From: Halichoerus grypus
Taxonomy: Eukaryota > Chordata > Mammalia > Carnivora > Phocidae
Direction: 5' to 3'
Assembly (NCBI RefSeq): GCF_964656455.1
Contig: NC_135718.1
Location: 48,236,014 to 48,300,013 of the forward strand
Length of the DNA stretch: 64,000 bases
Shown: positions 36,601 through 47,214 of the stretch, piece after piece
How the letters are laid out: each line of letters starts with the position of its first letter
Position numbering within the stretch: the first letter of the stretch is position 1
Notes under the pieces: model-generated
What the model saw: the letters and a program-made list of their open reading frames with translations, nothing else
The model's database searches: none
What the model was told of the DNA's origin: nothing
Made by a program: the position numbers and the translations under genes

Positions 36601-36970
36601 ATGGTTCCCCCAGCCCACCTCCCCTAGGAGACACATCATTATACTCACCTACAGATGACAGGATGGGAAAGTGGGAAGTGGGAGGATACCATGTGATCAG
36701 CCACCTCAACCTCTCATTCATCCTCTGGTGGGATGGATGGCAGGGGTGACGTCCTGCTAAAGAGGAGTCAGCCACAACTCCTTGCACATGGGGGACTTGG
36801 AGGACAGAGGCCCAGGAATGGAGACAGGAGACCAGCCCATCTCTTACCATTTCCTCCCCTGCAAATTAGACCCCAGGAATATGGAAGTGCTTCAATTTCT
36901 CAGCGCACCCCATGCTATTCCATGCATCCATGCCTTTGTTCTCACTCTTCCCTTTCCAAAGGATACCCTT
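33616..36970. other. intergenic with MIR elements and simple repeats
   Basis: MIR cores lie at about 33900-34190 (CACTTATGAGCTGTGTGACC) and 35470-35720 (AGACCTGGGTTCAAGTTCTG, AGTGAGATAATGCATCTAAT). An 11-G run is at 34801-34811 and a CA-rich microsatellite at 36199-36226. No gene is supported; open frames are short and overlap on both strands. Confidence 0.55.
36199..36226 (+). repeat. CA-rich microsatellite, interrupted
   Basis: CA repeats with an AA interruption and a short ATAT end. Confidence 0.9.
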
Positions 36971-36988
36971 CAAATATTTCTTAGCCTG

Positions 36989-37194
36989 GGCACCTGGGTG
37001 GCTCAGTCGTTAAGTGTCTGCCTTCGGCTCAGGTCATGATCCCAGGGTCCTGGGATCGAGCCCCACATCGGGCTTCCTGCTCAGCAGGAAGCCTGCTTCT
37101 CCCTCTCCCTCTGCCCCTGCTTGTGTTCCTGCTCTCGCGCTCTCTCTCTCTCTGTCAAATAAATAAATAAAATCTTTAAAAAATATATATATAT
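36989..37194 (+). mobile_element. young carnivore SINE with 15-bp target-site duplication
   Basis: The element has head GGCACCTGGGTGGCTCAGTC, CCCAGGGTCCTGGGATCGAG, a CT-rich part and AAATAAATAAATAAAATC, followed by an AT-rich tail. ATATTTCTTAGCCTG is repeated exactly at 36974-36988 and 37195-37209. Confidence 0.96.
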
Positions 37195-37589
37195 ATATTT
37201 CTTAGCCTGCCAGCTACTACAATTCAGGACTGGGCCCACAGGTCATCCCCTCCAGGAAGCTCTTCCTGAGTGCCCAGGAGCTTAGAGGTTAGTGAGCTAA
37301 CCCATGACAGCCCTCCACCCCTATACTTGCCTTAGCTCTTTCCATTTCATACCAAGAGTCTCTCCTTGGGTGGATGGCCCCCACTGGGCCAAGAGCTCCT
37401 TGAGGGCAAGCACTATTCTTTGTCATCACTGGATCCCCAGCAGCTATCACACGGCTTGGTGCTATAGTGAGTACTCCATCCGGGCCTGCTGAGCAAGTTC
37501 TTAATACATAGAAAATGGTGATTCGGATTTGTGGAGAAGAGAGGGGAAGGAGAGATAAAGAGGCTGGATATGAGCATATTGAAATTTGG

Positions 37590-37720
37590 TGGGGGGCCCC
37601 TGGGTGGCTCAGTCATTAAGCGTCCGCCTTCGGCTCAGGTCATGATCCCAGAGTGCTGGGATCGAGCCCCATATAGGGCTCCCTGCTTGGTGGGAAGCCC
37701 GCTAAAAAAAAAAAAAAAAA
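37590..37720 (+). mobile_element. short carnivore SINE lacking the CT-rich section, with 9-bp duplication
   Basis: The head GGGGCCCCTGGGTGGCTCAG runs to GGTGGGAAGCCCGCT and then directly into a 17-A tail. The CT-rich part and the AATAAAATCTTT tail motif are missing. GAAATTTGG flanks it at 37581-37589 and 37721-37729. Confidence 0.94.
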
Positions 37721-37729
37721 GAAATTTGG

Positions 37730-39280
37730 CAGGATGTCCAAGTGGAGACAGAGCCACAGAGAGAGCTCAGGGCTGGTGACAGGTGTGGGGGTCTCCCACG
37801 CAGAGGTGATAACTAAAGGCATGGGAGCAATCTGAGCTCTTTGGGTTGAGAAGTAGCTTGGAGGGGAGGATAGAAACCCTCATGATGCTCCTAAACTTGT
37901 TCCCGTCATACACAAATCCTCATTCTCAGTGTGTGTGCAGGACGTCAGCTGGGATTTTGACCATTGCCCAAGACTGGTCACGGGGACAAAGCTAAAAGCA
38001 AAGAAGTGTCACTATCACAATGAGAAAGCCACTAGCAGCAGGCACCTCCCCAAAGGTTTTACCAAGAAACTGAAATAGCCCCTCTAACACCAGGCTCCAG
38101 TACCAACCATGCCAGACAGACATGCACACACAGTCTACGTAAGAAACAGGGGAGGGAAAAAAGAGGATCACTGGAGAAACTGGCAGAGAGAACATACTGT
38201 TTCAAGAGGACCACTCATAGAAATGGGGGGAGGGGGTTGCCCACAAGAGGGGAAGCTGGCACTTCCCTCCCCAGCTGGGTGCTTGCTGAGCTGCTTTATC
38301 TATAGCCCCACCTTGTACTGCCAGGAGAGAGGAACCAAATCTAGGGAGGTAGTAATGCCAGATGAAGCTGACATGGGTCCCCTGGAGTTTGGGGATTTAC
38401 ATGAGCGTGGAGCATGGCGTCCAGTTTCCCCAGGGGATCTCTCAAGACAGTAGTCTTGGAGGAGCCCATAAGGAGGGCAGTGGGGTAGAGTGCTCAGGAA
38501 AAAAAGAGGGTACCCACACCCCTGATCCCATGGGGACCCTGAAGGCACAGTAGGGCCTCAGCTGCTCCTGTGCAGCCACATGGGGGTATAGAGAAGAGGG
38601 GATGGGCCAGAGCCACAGGACAGCTCAAGAAGCAGCACCCCTCGACCCCCCACAGAAAGGAGGCAAGTGTGCACCCTTCATGGGGCTGAAGATACCTGCC
38701 GCCTCTAAGGGCATCCTCAGGGATGGATGGTGCTGGCATGAGCTAGATTCTGCCCCAAGGATACCAGCTTGCCATCTAGACAGAGACCACCCGGTCAGCC
38801 ATGGCAGCAAGCCAAAGTAGAGCTGCCTCCCCTCACACACGGGGACCACCTCTCTAGGATGCCTACCTCCACAGCCCACTGTCCCTGCACCTGTCCCCAG
38901 AGGGTGGGCCCCAAAGCTCTGGAGAAGGAAGAGGACCGAGAGAGCAAACACTGCCCCCTCCCCACCTCCATCATCTGAGTACAGGCCCAGCCTCCAGCGG
39001 GCCGAGAGGAGAGTTTCAGTTCAGAGAGACACTGGTAGTTCTGACCATTAAGCTATGGACTCCACTCCAGCTAATGTTAAGGGTAATTTGACAGAGTTCA
39101 GCAGAAAGCAGTGACTAGAGAAACATCAAACCATTTCACGTCTCTATGCCACCAAGTTGACACTTGTCAATAAACCAGTTACACAGAGGCCAATGTGAAA
39201 GCCCCTCCGTAAACTGACGAATAAAGGAAAGTGGGAAGAGGTGGGAGCTCTCGGCCCCCCACCTCGGTTTCTCAATAAGA
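37730..39280. other. intergenic, no gene
   Basis: Open frames up to 114 codons overlap on both strands at 38100-38980 without recognisable domains. No clear repeat is named. Confidence 0.5.
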
Positions 39281-39284
39281 TATA

Positions 39285-39700
39285 ACTTAAGTCAAAACCT
39301 CCTCAGTCTTAATTACCAAACAAAAAAATAACCAGACGAGCTTCTCACTGTATGTCTTTATTTATACTGTCATCTGCTCCAGCATTTTAATATCCAACTT
39401 TCCGTTGGAAGACAGATGCCTGGATGTTCACACCCCGTTCTAATGGCTTAATACCCTGGGTACTGGAGCAGGGAGGGGGCTGCAAGGAAGGAGGGGGGAT
39501 GAAAGCCGCCGCCACATTGAGCACAACTTTGGAGCAAATGGGTTTGAATATTCATTAAACAACATTTAATTTAAACACCCAAACTCTGAAAGCAGCAACA
39601 TATGGCCTGTTTTATTTTACATAAACTGAATAGGAGGTTGGGCCATTCGTTTCTGCAGACATAATGTTCATTACCGATGAAGAATGCTTCCCTTTGAGGA
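39285..39700. promoter_or_regulatory. candidate conserved non-coding element
   Basis: The AT-rich, repeat-free block has words such as GTCTTAATTACCAAAC, CTTTATTTATACTGTCATCT and ATATTCATTAAACAACATTTAATTTAAAC (39548-39576). It lies just left of the minisatellite. This is an inference from composition. Confidence 0.3.
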
Positions 39701-40163
39701 CACCCCTGCACCGTACCGGGCCCACTGCTCCACGGCCCCCACAGGCTCAGACGAGCCCACTCATGGTGGCACGGCAACATCAACCGAATCCCCCACACCC
39801 TTTGGGGGCAGATTAGGATTTCATTAAGGAAAAGAGAAGACTCTGAAGGCCTCCTGGCCCCTTGGTTTGTACCTTGGGAAAGAGGATTGGCAGAATTCTC
39901 ATCCTCCTAGATTGGGCCTCCTTGGTGCCTGGGGGCTAGGTGGCAGCATCCAGATGGCATGAGCCTGACCTCCTCTGCCTGTGCATGCTGCCATGCAGCA
40001 GTCACAGCAGGCCCCAAGGCTCTGCCCACTCAGCCTGGAATTTAGGATTGTGCACATTTCTACAGAAGGCTCCAGGTACAATGAGCTGTGTGTGAGCCTA
40101 GGTGTGAGCCTGGGTGCACACTTTAGTGGGGGGAGGCATACACATAGCCCCGTGTACTGGATA

Positions 40164-41970
40164 TGCATGTGCACATATATGCAGTGTCTCTCTGGGTGTG
40201 CTACAGCTGTGTACGTGCGTGCATGTGCACATATATGCAGTGTCTCTCGGTGTGCTGCGGCTGCATGTGTGCGTGCATGTGCACATATATGCAGTGTCTC
40301 TCGGTGTGCTGCAGCTGTGTACGTGCGTGCATGTGCACACGTATGCAGTGTCTCTCTGGGTGTGCTGCGGCTGTGTACGTGCGTGCATGTGCACACATAT
40401 GCACTGTCTCTCTGGGTGTGCTGCGGCTGTGTACGTGCGTGCATGTGCACACATATGCAGTGTCTCTCTGGGTGTGCTGCGGCTGTGTACGTGCGTGCAT
40501 GTGCACACATATGCAGTGTCTCTCTGGGTGTGCTACAGCTGTGTACGTGCGTGCATGTGCACATATATGCAGTGTCTCTCGGTGTGCTGCGGCTGCATGT
40601 GTGCGTGCATGTGCACATATATGCAGTGTCTCTCGGTGTGCTGCAGCTGTGTACGTGCGTGCATGTGCACACGTATGCAGTGTCTCTCTGGGTGTGCTGC
40701 GGCTGTGTACGTGCGTGCATGTGCACACATATGCAGTGTCTCTCTGGGTGTGCTGCGGCTGTGTACGTGCGTGCATGTGCACACATATGCACTGTCTCTC
40801 TGGGTGTGCTGCGGCTGTGTACGTGCGTGCATGTGCACACATATGCAGTGTCTCTCTGGGTGTGCTGCGGCTGTGTACGTGCGTGCATGTGCACACATAT
40901 GCAGTGTCTCTCTGGGTGTGCTGCGGCTGTGTACGTGCGTGCATGTGCACATATATGCAGTGTCTCTCTGGGTGTGCTGCGGCTGTGTACGTGCGTGCAT
41001 GTGCACATATATGCAGTGTCTCTCTGGGTGCTGCAGCTGTGTATGTGTGTGTACATGTGCACATATATGCAGTGTCTCTCTGGGTGTGCTGTGGCTGTGT
41101 ACGTGCGTGCATGTGCACACATATGCAGGGTCTCTCTGGGTGTGCTGCAACTGTGTATGTGCGTGCATGCACACATACACAGCTGTCATGCACGTATATG
41201 CAGTGTCTCTCTGGGTGTGCTGCGGCTGTGTACGTGCGTGCATGTGCGTGCATGCACACATACGCAGCTGTCATGCACGTATATGCAGTGTCTCTCTGGG
41301 TGTGCTGCGGCTGTGTACGTGCGTGCATGCGCACATATATGCAGTATCTCTCTGGGTGTGCTGCAGCTGTGTACGTGCGTGCATGTGCACATATATGCAG
41401 TGTCTCTCGGTGTGCTGCGGCTGTGTACGTGCGTGCATGTGCACATATATGCAGTGTCTCTCTGGGTGCTGCAGCTGTGTATGTGTGTGTACATGTGCAC
41501 ATATATGCAGTGTCTCTCTGGGTGTGCTGTGGCTGTGTACGTGCGTGCATGTGCACACATATGCAGGGTCTCTCTGGGTGTGCTGCAACTGTGTATGTGC
41601 GTGCATGTGCACACATACGCAGCTGTCATGCACGTATATGCAGTGTCTCTCTGGGTGTGCTGCGGCTGTGTACGTGCGTGCATGTGCACACATATGCAGT
41701 ATCTCTCTGGGTGTGCTGCGGCTGTGTACGTGCGTGCATGTGCGCATATATGCAGTGTCTCTCTGGGTGTGCTGCGGCTGTGTACGTGCGTGCATGCGCA
41801 CATATATGCAGTATCTCTCTGGTGTGCTGCGGCTGTGTACGTGCGTGCATGTGCACACATATGCAGTGTCTCTCTGGGTGTGCTGCGGCTGTGTACGTGC
41901 GTGCATGTGCACATATATGCAGTGTCTCTCTGGGTGTGCTGCAGCTGTGTACGTGCGTGCATGTGCACAC
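40164..41970. repeat. large minisatellite, 56-bp unit, about 32 copies
   Basis: The unit reads, from 40385, GCATGTGCACACATATGCAC, then TGTCTCTCTGGGTGTGCTGC and GGCTGTGTACGTGCGT. Successive starts at 40385 and 40441 give a 56-bp period. Variant units of 54 bp lack two bases in the CTCTCTGGG part. Three places (near 41166, 41250, 41606) carry a CAGCTGTCATGCACGTATATG insert-like variant. Each unit has alternating purine-pyrimidine runs and the 10-bp palindrome ATGTGCACAT. As the unit has no stop codon in any plus frame and few in the minus frames, frames of 600-700 codons arise by chance. They encode Cys/His/Val-rich repeats with no domain. Confidence 0.97.
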
Positions 41971-42117
41971 CAGGTCCATCTGGAGAGGTACGACTCTGTG
42001 CAGGTATAAAAATCCCAGTACGTATGCAAGTGCAGACACCTACAATGCGTGTGTGTGACTGTGAGACTATGTGTGTGTAAGGGGTTTTGCTTTTTTTTTT
42101 TTTAAACAACTGTCACT

Positions 42118-42555
42118 CAGGGGTTCTTAACTTGGGGCCCACAGACATCTCCCATGGCATCCATGGACAGAGTGCAGGGGCGGGGAACATGAACTTGGAT
42201 GGGGAAAAAAATGGTATCTTTATTTCACTAAATTCTAACTTTTTTCCATCATAAATATAGACAACAAACCCCGGCAGCCTGATCAGTTCCAATAACTGTG
42301 TCACCAACAGAAATCAGAGATATTTTCATATAACACCACAGATGTTACAGATTTCAAAATGTCCTTTATGCTCTCAATCACTACTTTGAATTAAAAGTTA
42401 TTAGACCTGCCACAAGATACTATTTTCGCATTAATAAAGAAGCATATGATACTTCATTACAAATTATTTAATATTTTGCTAAGTGTACTTGAACCGAATT
42501 GGTTTTCTTTATAAGCTGATGTTTTTCATGCATTTAGAAATATTCCAGGAAGGAG
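42118..42555 (+). mobile_element. old hAT-type DNA transposon remnant
   Basis: The left end CAGGGGTTCTTAACTTGGGG has the CAGGG start of hAT elements. It continues with ATGAACTTGGATGGGGAAAA, TTTATTTCACTAAATTCTAA, TCAGAGATATTTTCATATAA and AATTGGTTTTCTTTATAAGC, the text of a familiar mammalian MER-type element. The right end is degraded and the subfamily is not assigned. Confidence 0.65.
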
Positions 42556-45500
42556 CCCGTTGGTCAACAGCCCACCCAGGGGCGAAGAAAAGGTAAAGGA
42601 CCCTGTGTGGGGGGATGGAAGGAGCCACCTGTGGTCCAGCAAGCATTCCCAAGACATCACGTGGACAGGTGTGCAGAACCCTGGCAGGCGGGGAACCAGT
42701 ACCTTCCCTCTGAGGGAGACCCTCCCCAAGTGGCATGTGTCCACAAGGGAAGAGGGGCTAAAAAGCCAGGAACCCTCTAAAAAGATAGCATGGTCCCAAT
42801 TGTGCTAGAAACTATGCAGACAGCCCAAGCTGGCATCTCCTTGGCACTTACCCTCCAGGACTATGGGATGGGCTTCTTACAGGAGCAGGGACTTGGACAG
42901 GGCTGTGGAGCATGCTCCCAGCAAAAACCACAGCAGGCTCACCATCCCCACCCACGGCTCCTCGTCACTGCCTATCCACCCAAATATCAGTTAGGCTTTC
43001 TTCAATGACCAAGACAGAAAAGCTAACTCAAACTCCCTTAAGAGACAGCATTCATGAGCCTCCCTAACTAGAGTCCAGGACAATGGGTGCTTCAGGTAGG
43101 TTTGAGCAGGGCTCTGGCTGCTTCTCTGCTATTCTTTCGGCTCTGCCCTGCTCCAAATCTCAACTTTGTCCTCAGGCTGGCTTTCCTCCTGGTAACAAAA
43201 TGTGTAGAGTGGTTCTAAGCCTCATATCTGCGTATCACCCACCTGGAGCAGGAGACATCTCTTCCCAGCCATCAAGGGGAAGCCTTCCCACCAATTGCAA
43301 TTGGCCTAACCTCCATCAGTTGCTTTAGCCAGGGGCAATTCCATGCACGGACCGGTTTAGGTCTGGGTCACTGCGCATCACCAAGCCGTTACTATGCCAG
43401 GAGCCAATGCCACACTTTTATTAGCTTAGGCCAGTGAAGGCCCTCCCCCCCTCCAAGAAAAACAGGTGGGGAGAGTGGTAAAGGGATAAAATGGATGCCT
43501 GGAGAGGCGACTGGAAGATTCTCCAACGTCTGTCTTTCCATGAACTGCTAGCAGGCATCTCAGCTTCCAACCGAACTGGCAGTGCTAGGACAGGGGCGAT
43601 CTTATGCCTATTCACCAACCCCAAGGTGACCACTGAGAAAAGCACTTCGTATGTGTCAAGTCACCATGACAGGCCCTCAACCTGCCACTGAGTACACTAA
43701 CAGAGCCTCTCAGTCACTGCCACACAATCTGAGGGGGCTCCCCTCTCCCAGAGACCAGAGTTCTTCAATAAGATACTGTCTGGAAGACAGGAAGGCTGGG
43801 GAATTCCTTTTGCGGGCCTCAGTTTCCCCACATGGTCAAAGAGGGAACTGGACAAACTAAACCTAAAAGTGCTTCTCAATTGACAGTTCGTGCATTACAG
43901 CAAGGGGAAGAGCATTTAAACCTTGGTGTTTTGTGGACCCAAGAGCCTTCATCATCTCCTGTCAGAGATTCTGCCACAACCTCCTGGTTGGTTTCCCCAC
44001 TCCACTCCAGCCCCGCCCCCGAGACCAATGTGCTCCCCACACAGCCACCATTCGGTTGGTCAGTCAGTCAATCAGCAAATATTTACTTCTCCTGCTGGCT
44101 ACCAGGCATTGTTCTAGTCACGGGGGATACAGCAATGATGTACATACAGAAAAAAAAAATTGTTTTATGAAGACACACACACACACACACACACACACAA
44201 AACCCCTGCCTTCATGAAGAAGCTTCCTTTCTAGAAAGAATATAGTCAAGAAGTGAGAAAACAATAGAAGTGAATGCTGAGGAGAAAACATCAAACCCAG
44301 GAAGAAAACTTGAGGAAGGTTACAATCTTTGATAAAGTTGTGGGAGAAGGCATCTCTGAGAAGGGAACACTTGAATGAAGACCAGATGAAAAGGAGAGCA
44401 TGACCCACAAGGTTAGCTAGGGCAAGAGTGGGCCAGGCTGAGGGGATAACACGTGCAAAGGCCCTGGAGCAGGAACAGGGCTGACAGGCTGGAAGAGCAG
44501 AGCTAGCGGCTGGGAGGGTGATGGGAGGCCAGGTCAAAGGCCGTGTGGATCATGGAGAGACTTTGGCATCTCTGTAAGTGACATGGACAGCCCCTGGGGG
44601 GCTTCCGAACAGAATGATTTCATGTGGCTCTCATTCTCACAGCGCACTCCGGTTGCTGCATGGAGAATAAATCTAAGGGGTGAAGGTGTAATCAGGAGTG
44701 CAGTGAAGGGGCCACAGTAGAACAGGGTGAGAAATGTGCAGGCTTGGACCAGAGGAGCCACAGAAGTGGTGAGAAACAATCGGGTTCTGGATAGATCATT
44801 TGAAGGAAAAGCCAGAAGATGTGTAGATGAACTGGCCATGGGAGTGAAAGTGGAGGCTATGTGCCAGCCATGGGTGGGGATGGCCAGTGGGGACTAGGAG
44901 AAGCAGGAATACCAGGGGCTCGATTTCTGGCCAGTGCCCTTGGTAAGAGGCACATCTGATGCACCATTCCTCTGAGAAAATCTTCCAGGGGCTTCCCCCT
45001 GCCCTCTAGGTAAAGTCCAACCTGGAAACACCTGCTACAGCCCCTGAGTGAGCCGACCCCTCCCACCCTTTTGGCCACATTTCTATATGCTCCCCAGTCC
45101 TGGCTCTTCTACCTTCTACAAACCCACCCACCTTCTCTTGCCTCAAAGTCTTGGCATCTGCTCATCTCTCTTCCTGAAAAATTCCTCGCCTGCTTACAAC
45201 TCCAAGCCCCAATCGCCTCATCTGCAAAAGGGGGAAGGAGAGTATAATACCTGATGACTTGCAAGGGACCTTCCAGCTGCAACAATCTGCAGTCTGTGGC
45301 CTTGAGTTTCCGTGCCCTCGCTTGCCTGGGCCCAGGAAGATCAGCAGCAGAGGCCAGCCCAGAGTGTCCCCAGTGCAGGCTGAGGTACTCACCAAGGGCC
45401 AGCCTGGAGTACAGACACCAAGGCTTTAAGGGAAGAGCATGGAAAGGATGTGGAAGAGCCTGAGTAGAGGTAAGAGTGACAAACAGCATGGTCTGGAGTA

Positions 45501-46880
45501 GACAAGAACCCCAAAGCCAATCTGCCTTGGCACAAGCAGAGCCCTCCAGCTGGGGCACCCTTCCCTCCTCATCCCTGCTCATCCTTGACAGCCCCTGGTA
45601 TAACTCAGCTCAAATCCCCTCTCCCTGAGGAAACCTTCCTGCCGCCTCTGGACCCTCCCCTCCACAAGCCAGTTAGTGGTGGACACATCAGTCTTCCCTC
45701 TCACCTCTATGCCCACCCACCCCCATTCCTGACAGAGCCCACTTGGAGCCTCACACGCCACAGGTGTATCAAACTTTTCTTGTAATCAGATCACCAATAT
45801 TACTCTGCGCAAGATGTGAGCTTCCTGCCAGGACAACACATCCTTTGCCCAGTGGGTAACCTGGTCTTTGTGTGGCGAACAAGCCAGAGGGCCTGTGATT
45901 CAGACCACGCCCCCAGCCCCTGGCCTGCACCTAACCCAGCCATCTCCTCTCACCTTCAGGATGTTGAGAAGCCAGAGACTCCTCTCTCGCCCTCCCTCAC
46001 CTTCCGCCCAGGGACGTTATGAGAATTAATGGGATAACAGATGAAGTGCCTCCAAGGAAACGGGCTACATAAATCCAAAGTGTTGTTATTAAATTCCAAA
46101 TTTAGCCCTCGGGATCAGTGAGACATGACAGATCTGGGCTGGGAGCAATCCCAGCTGGTGGACAGGAAGTCCCCATAAAATCAGAAGCCACAATATACAG
46201 GCTCTGGGGGTCAAAAAAAAAAAACCCTAAAAAAATCCCCCAGGCTTACACCTTGCAGAAGGCCCAAAGAGCCTCTATAGCAATCCCACAAAGTAAGCAG
46301 ATAGACTCTGCTTTTACACCAGCAGTGATAGGAAGCTCACTACTCCCCAAGTCAGCTCCTGTCCTCTTCCATTAGCTCTGGGTTTCAAAAACTTCCTCCC
46401 GTCCAGCCACACCAGTGTGCCATATTTTCCACACTCTGAGACAAATCTCACCCTTTTCCCACATGATAGCCCTTGACCAATAATACCTATCTCTGCTCGT
46501 TTCCAGCTAAATACCTCCAGACCTTTCAAACAGGCCTCATAAGCCATCACTGGAAGGCAGGCTAACTACCATTCTGATACTCTTTTCTGAACAAGCTCCA
46601 CTTCACGGCTACCAAAAATAACATAACCCCAAGGAGAGGTCCAACAGGACAGGGCAAAAGAGGACTCACTGTTCCTTCACTCTAGGTGCCCACTTCCTAT
46701 GGAGCAGCTGGAGGCAACAATTTGTGCTTTTTTTAGCATCCAAATCACACCATGAAATCATGTAATCTCCACTTAAGTTTCAGGCCATAATCCCTGCCAC
46801 ACATCTATCTAGCTAGTTATGGCCCCGAAGGACCCCAGAAATGACACCCAAGCTGGGTGGGTGGGCCTCTGGGGAGCAGA
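42556..46880. other. intergenic with L2-like pieces and an AC microsatellite
   Basis: An AC array lies at 44173-44199. L2-like 3' text lies at 45050-45250 (TCTTGGCATCTGCTCATCTC) and near 45590-45780 (GGTATAACTCAGCTCAAATC). Open frames up to 157 codons have no recognisable domains. No gene is supported. Confidence 0.55.
44173..44199 (+). repeat. (AC)n microsatellite
   Basis: A pure AC array of about 27 bp. Confidence 0.95.
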
Positions 46881-46889
46881 GAACCACAG

Positions 46890-47120
46890 CACAGAAATGA
46901 ATGCAGCCCTTGGAGCCAACACTGACCTAAATTCAAGGCCCAGCTCTGCCACTTACTGAACAACCTTCAGCAAACGACTAAAATCCTGAGTTTCAATTTG
47001 TTTCTGAGATGAGGACAATAATGTTCCCCTTGCAGAAGTCTGGTGAGGACACAAGAGAATATATACAACGTGCCTAGCACACTGAGTAGTAGGTACTCAA
47101 TAAAAGGCATGGTTGTTATA
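46890..47120 (+). repeat. MIR element
   Basis: CTTGGAGCCAACACTGACCT, CCCAGCTCTGCCACTTACTG and a GTGCCTAGCACACTGAGTAG end followed by GTACTCAATAAAAGG are MIR words in forward order. Confidence 0.8.
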
Positions 47121-47214
47121 TTCAAAGTCTCACGGGAGCCCTGACAAAAGTTTCCAAGGACAGAAAACCCAGGAAGTGACAACATAGTCCACTGAGTTTC
47201 AGTGGGTGCCAGTA

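Noticed and set aside
13908..37729. Direct repeats read as possible CRISPR spacing
   Set aside because: The direct repeats are target-site duplications of SINEs, and the genome is clearly mammalian.
39899..42109. Very long open frames on both strands (up to 699 codons) as protein genes
   Set aside because: They are produced by a stop-free 56-bp tandem repeat, are open in several frames at once, and encode no known domain.
45109..45582. 157-codon minus-strand frame
   Set aside because: It overlaps an L2-like remnant and has no recognisable protein features.
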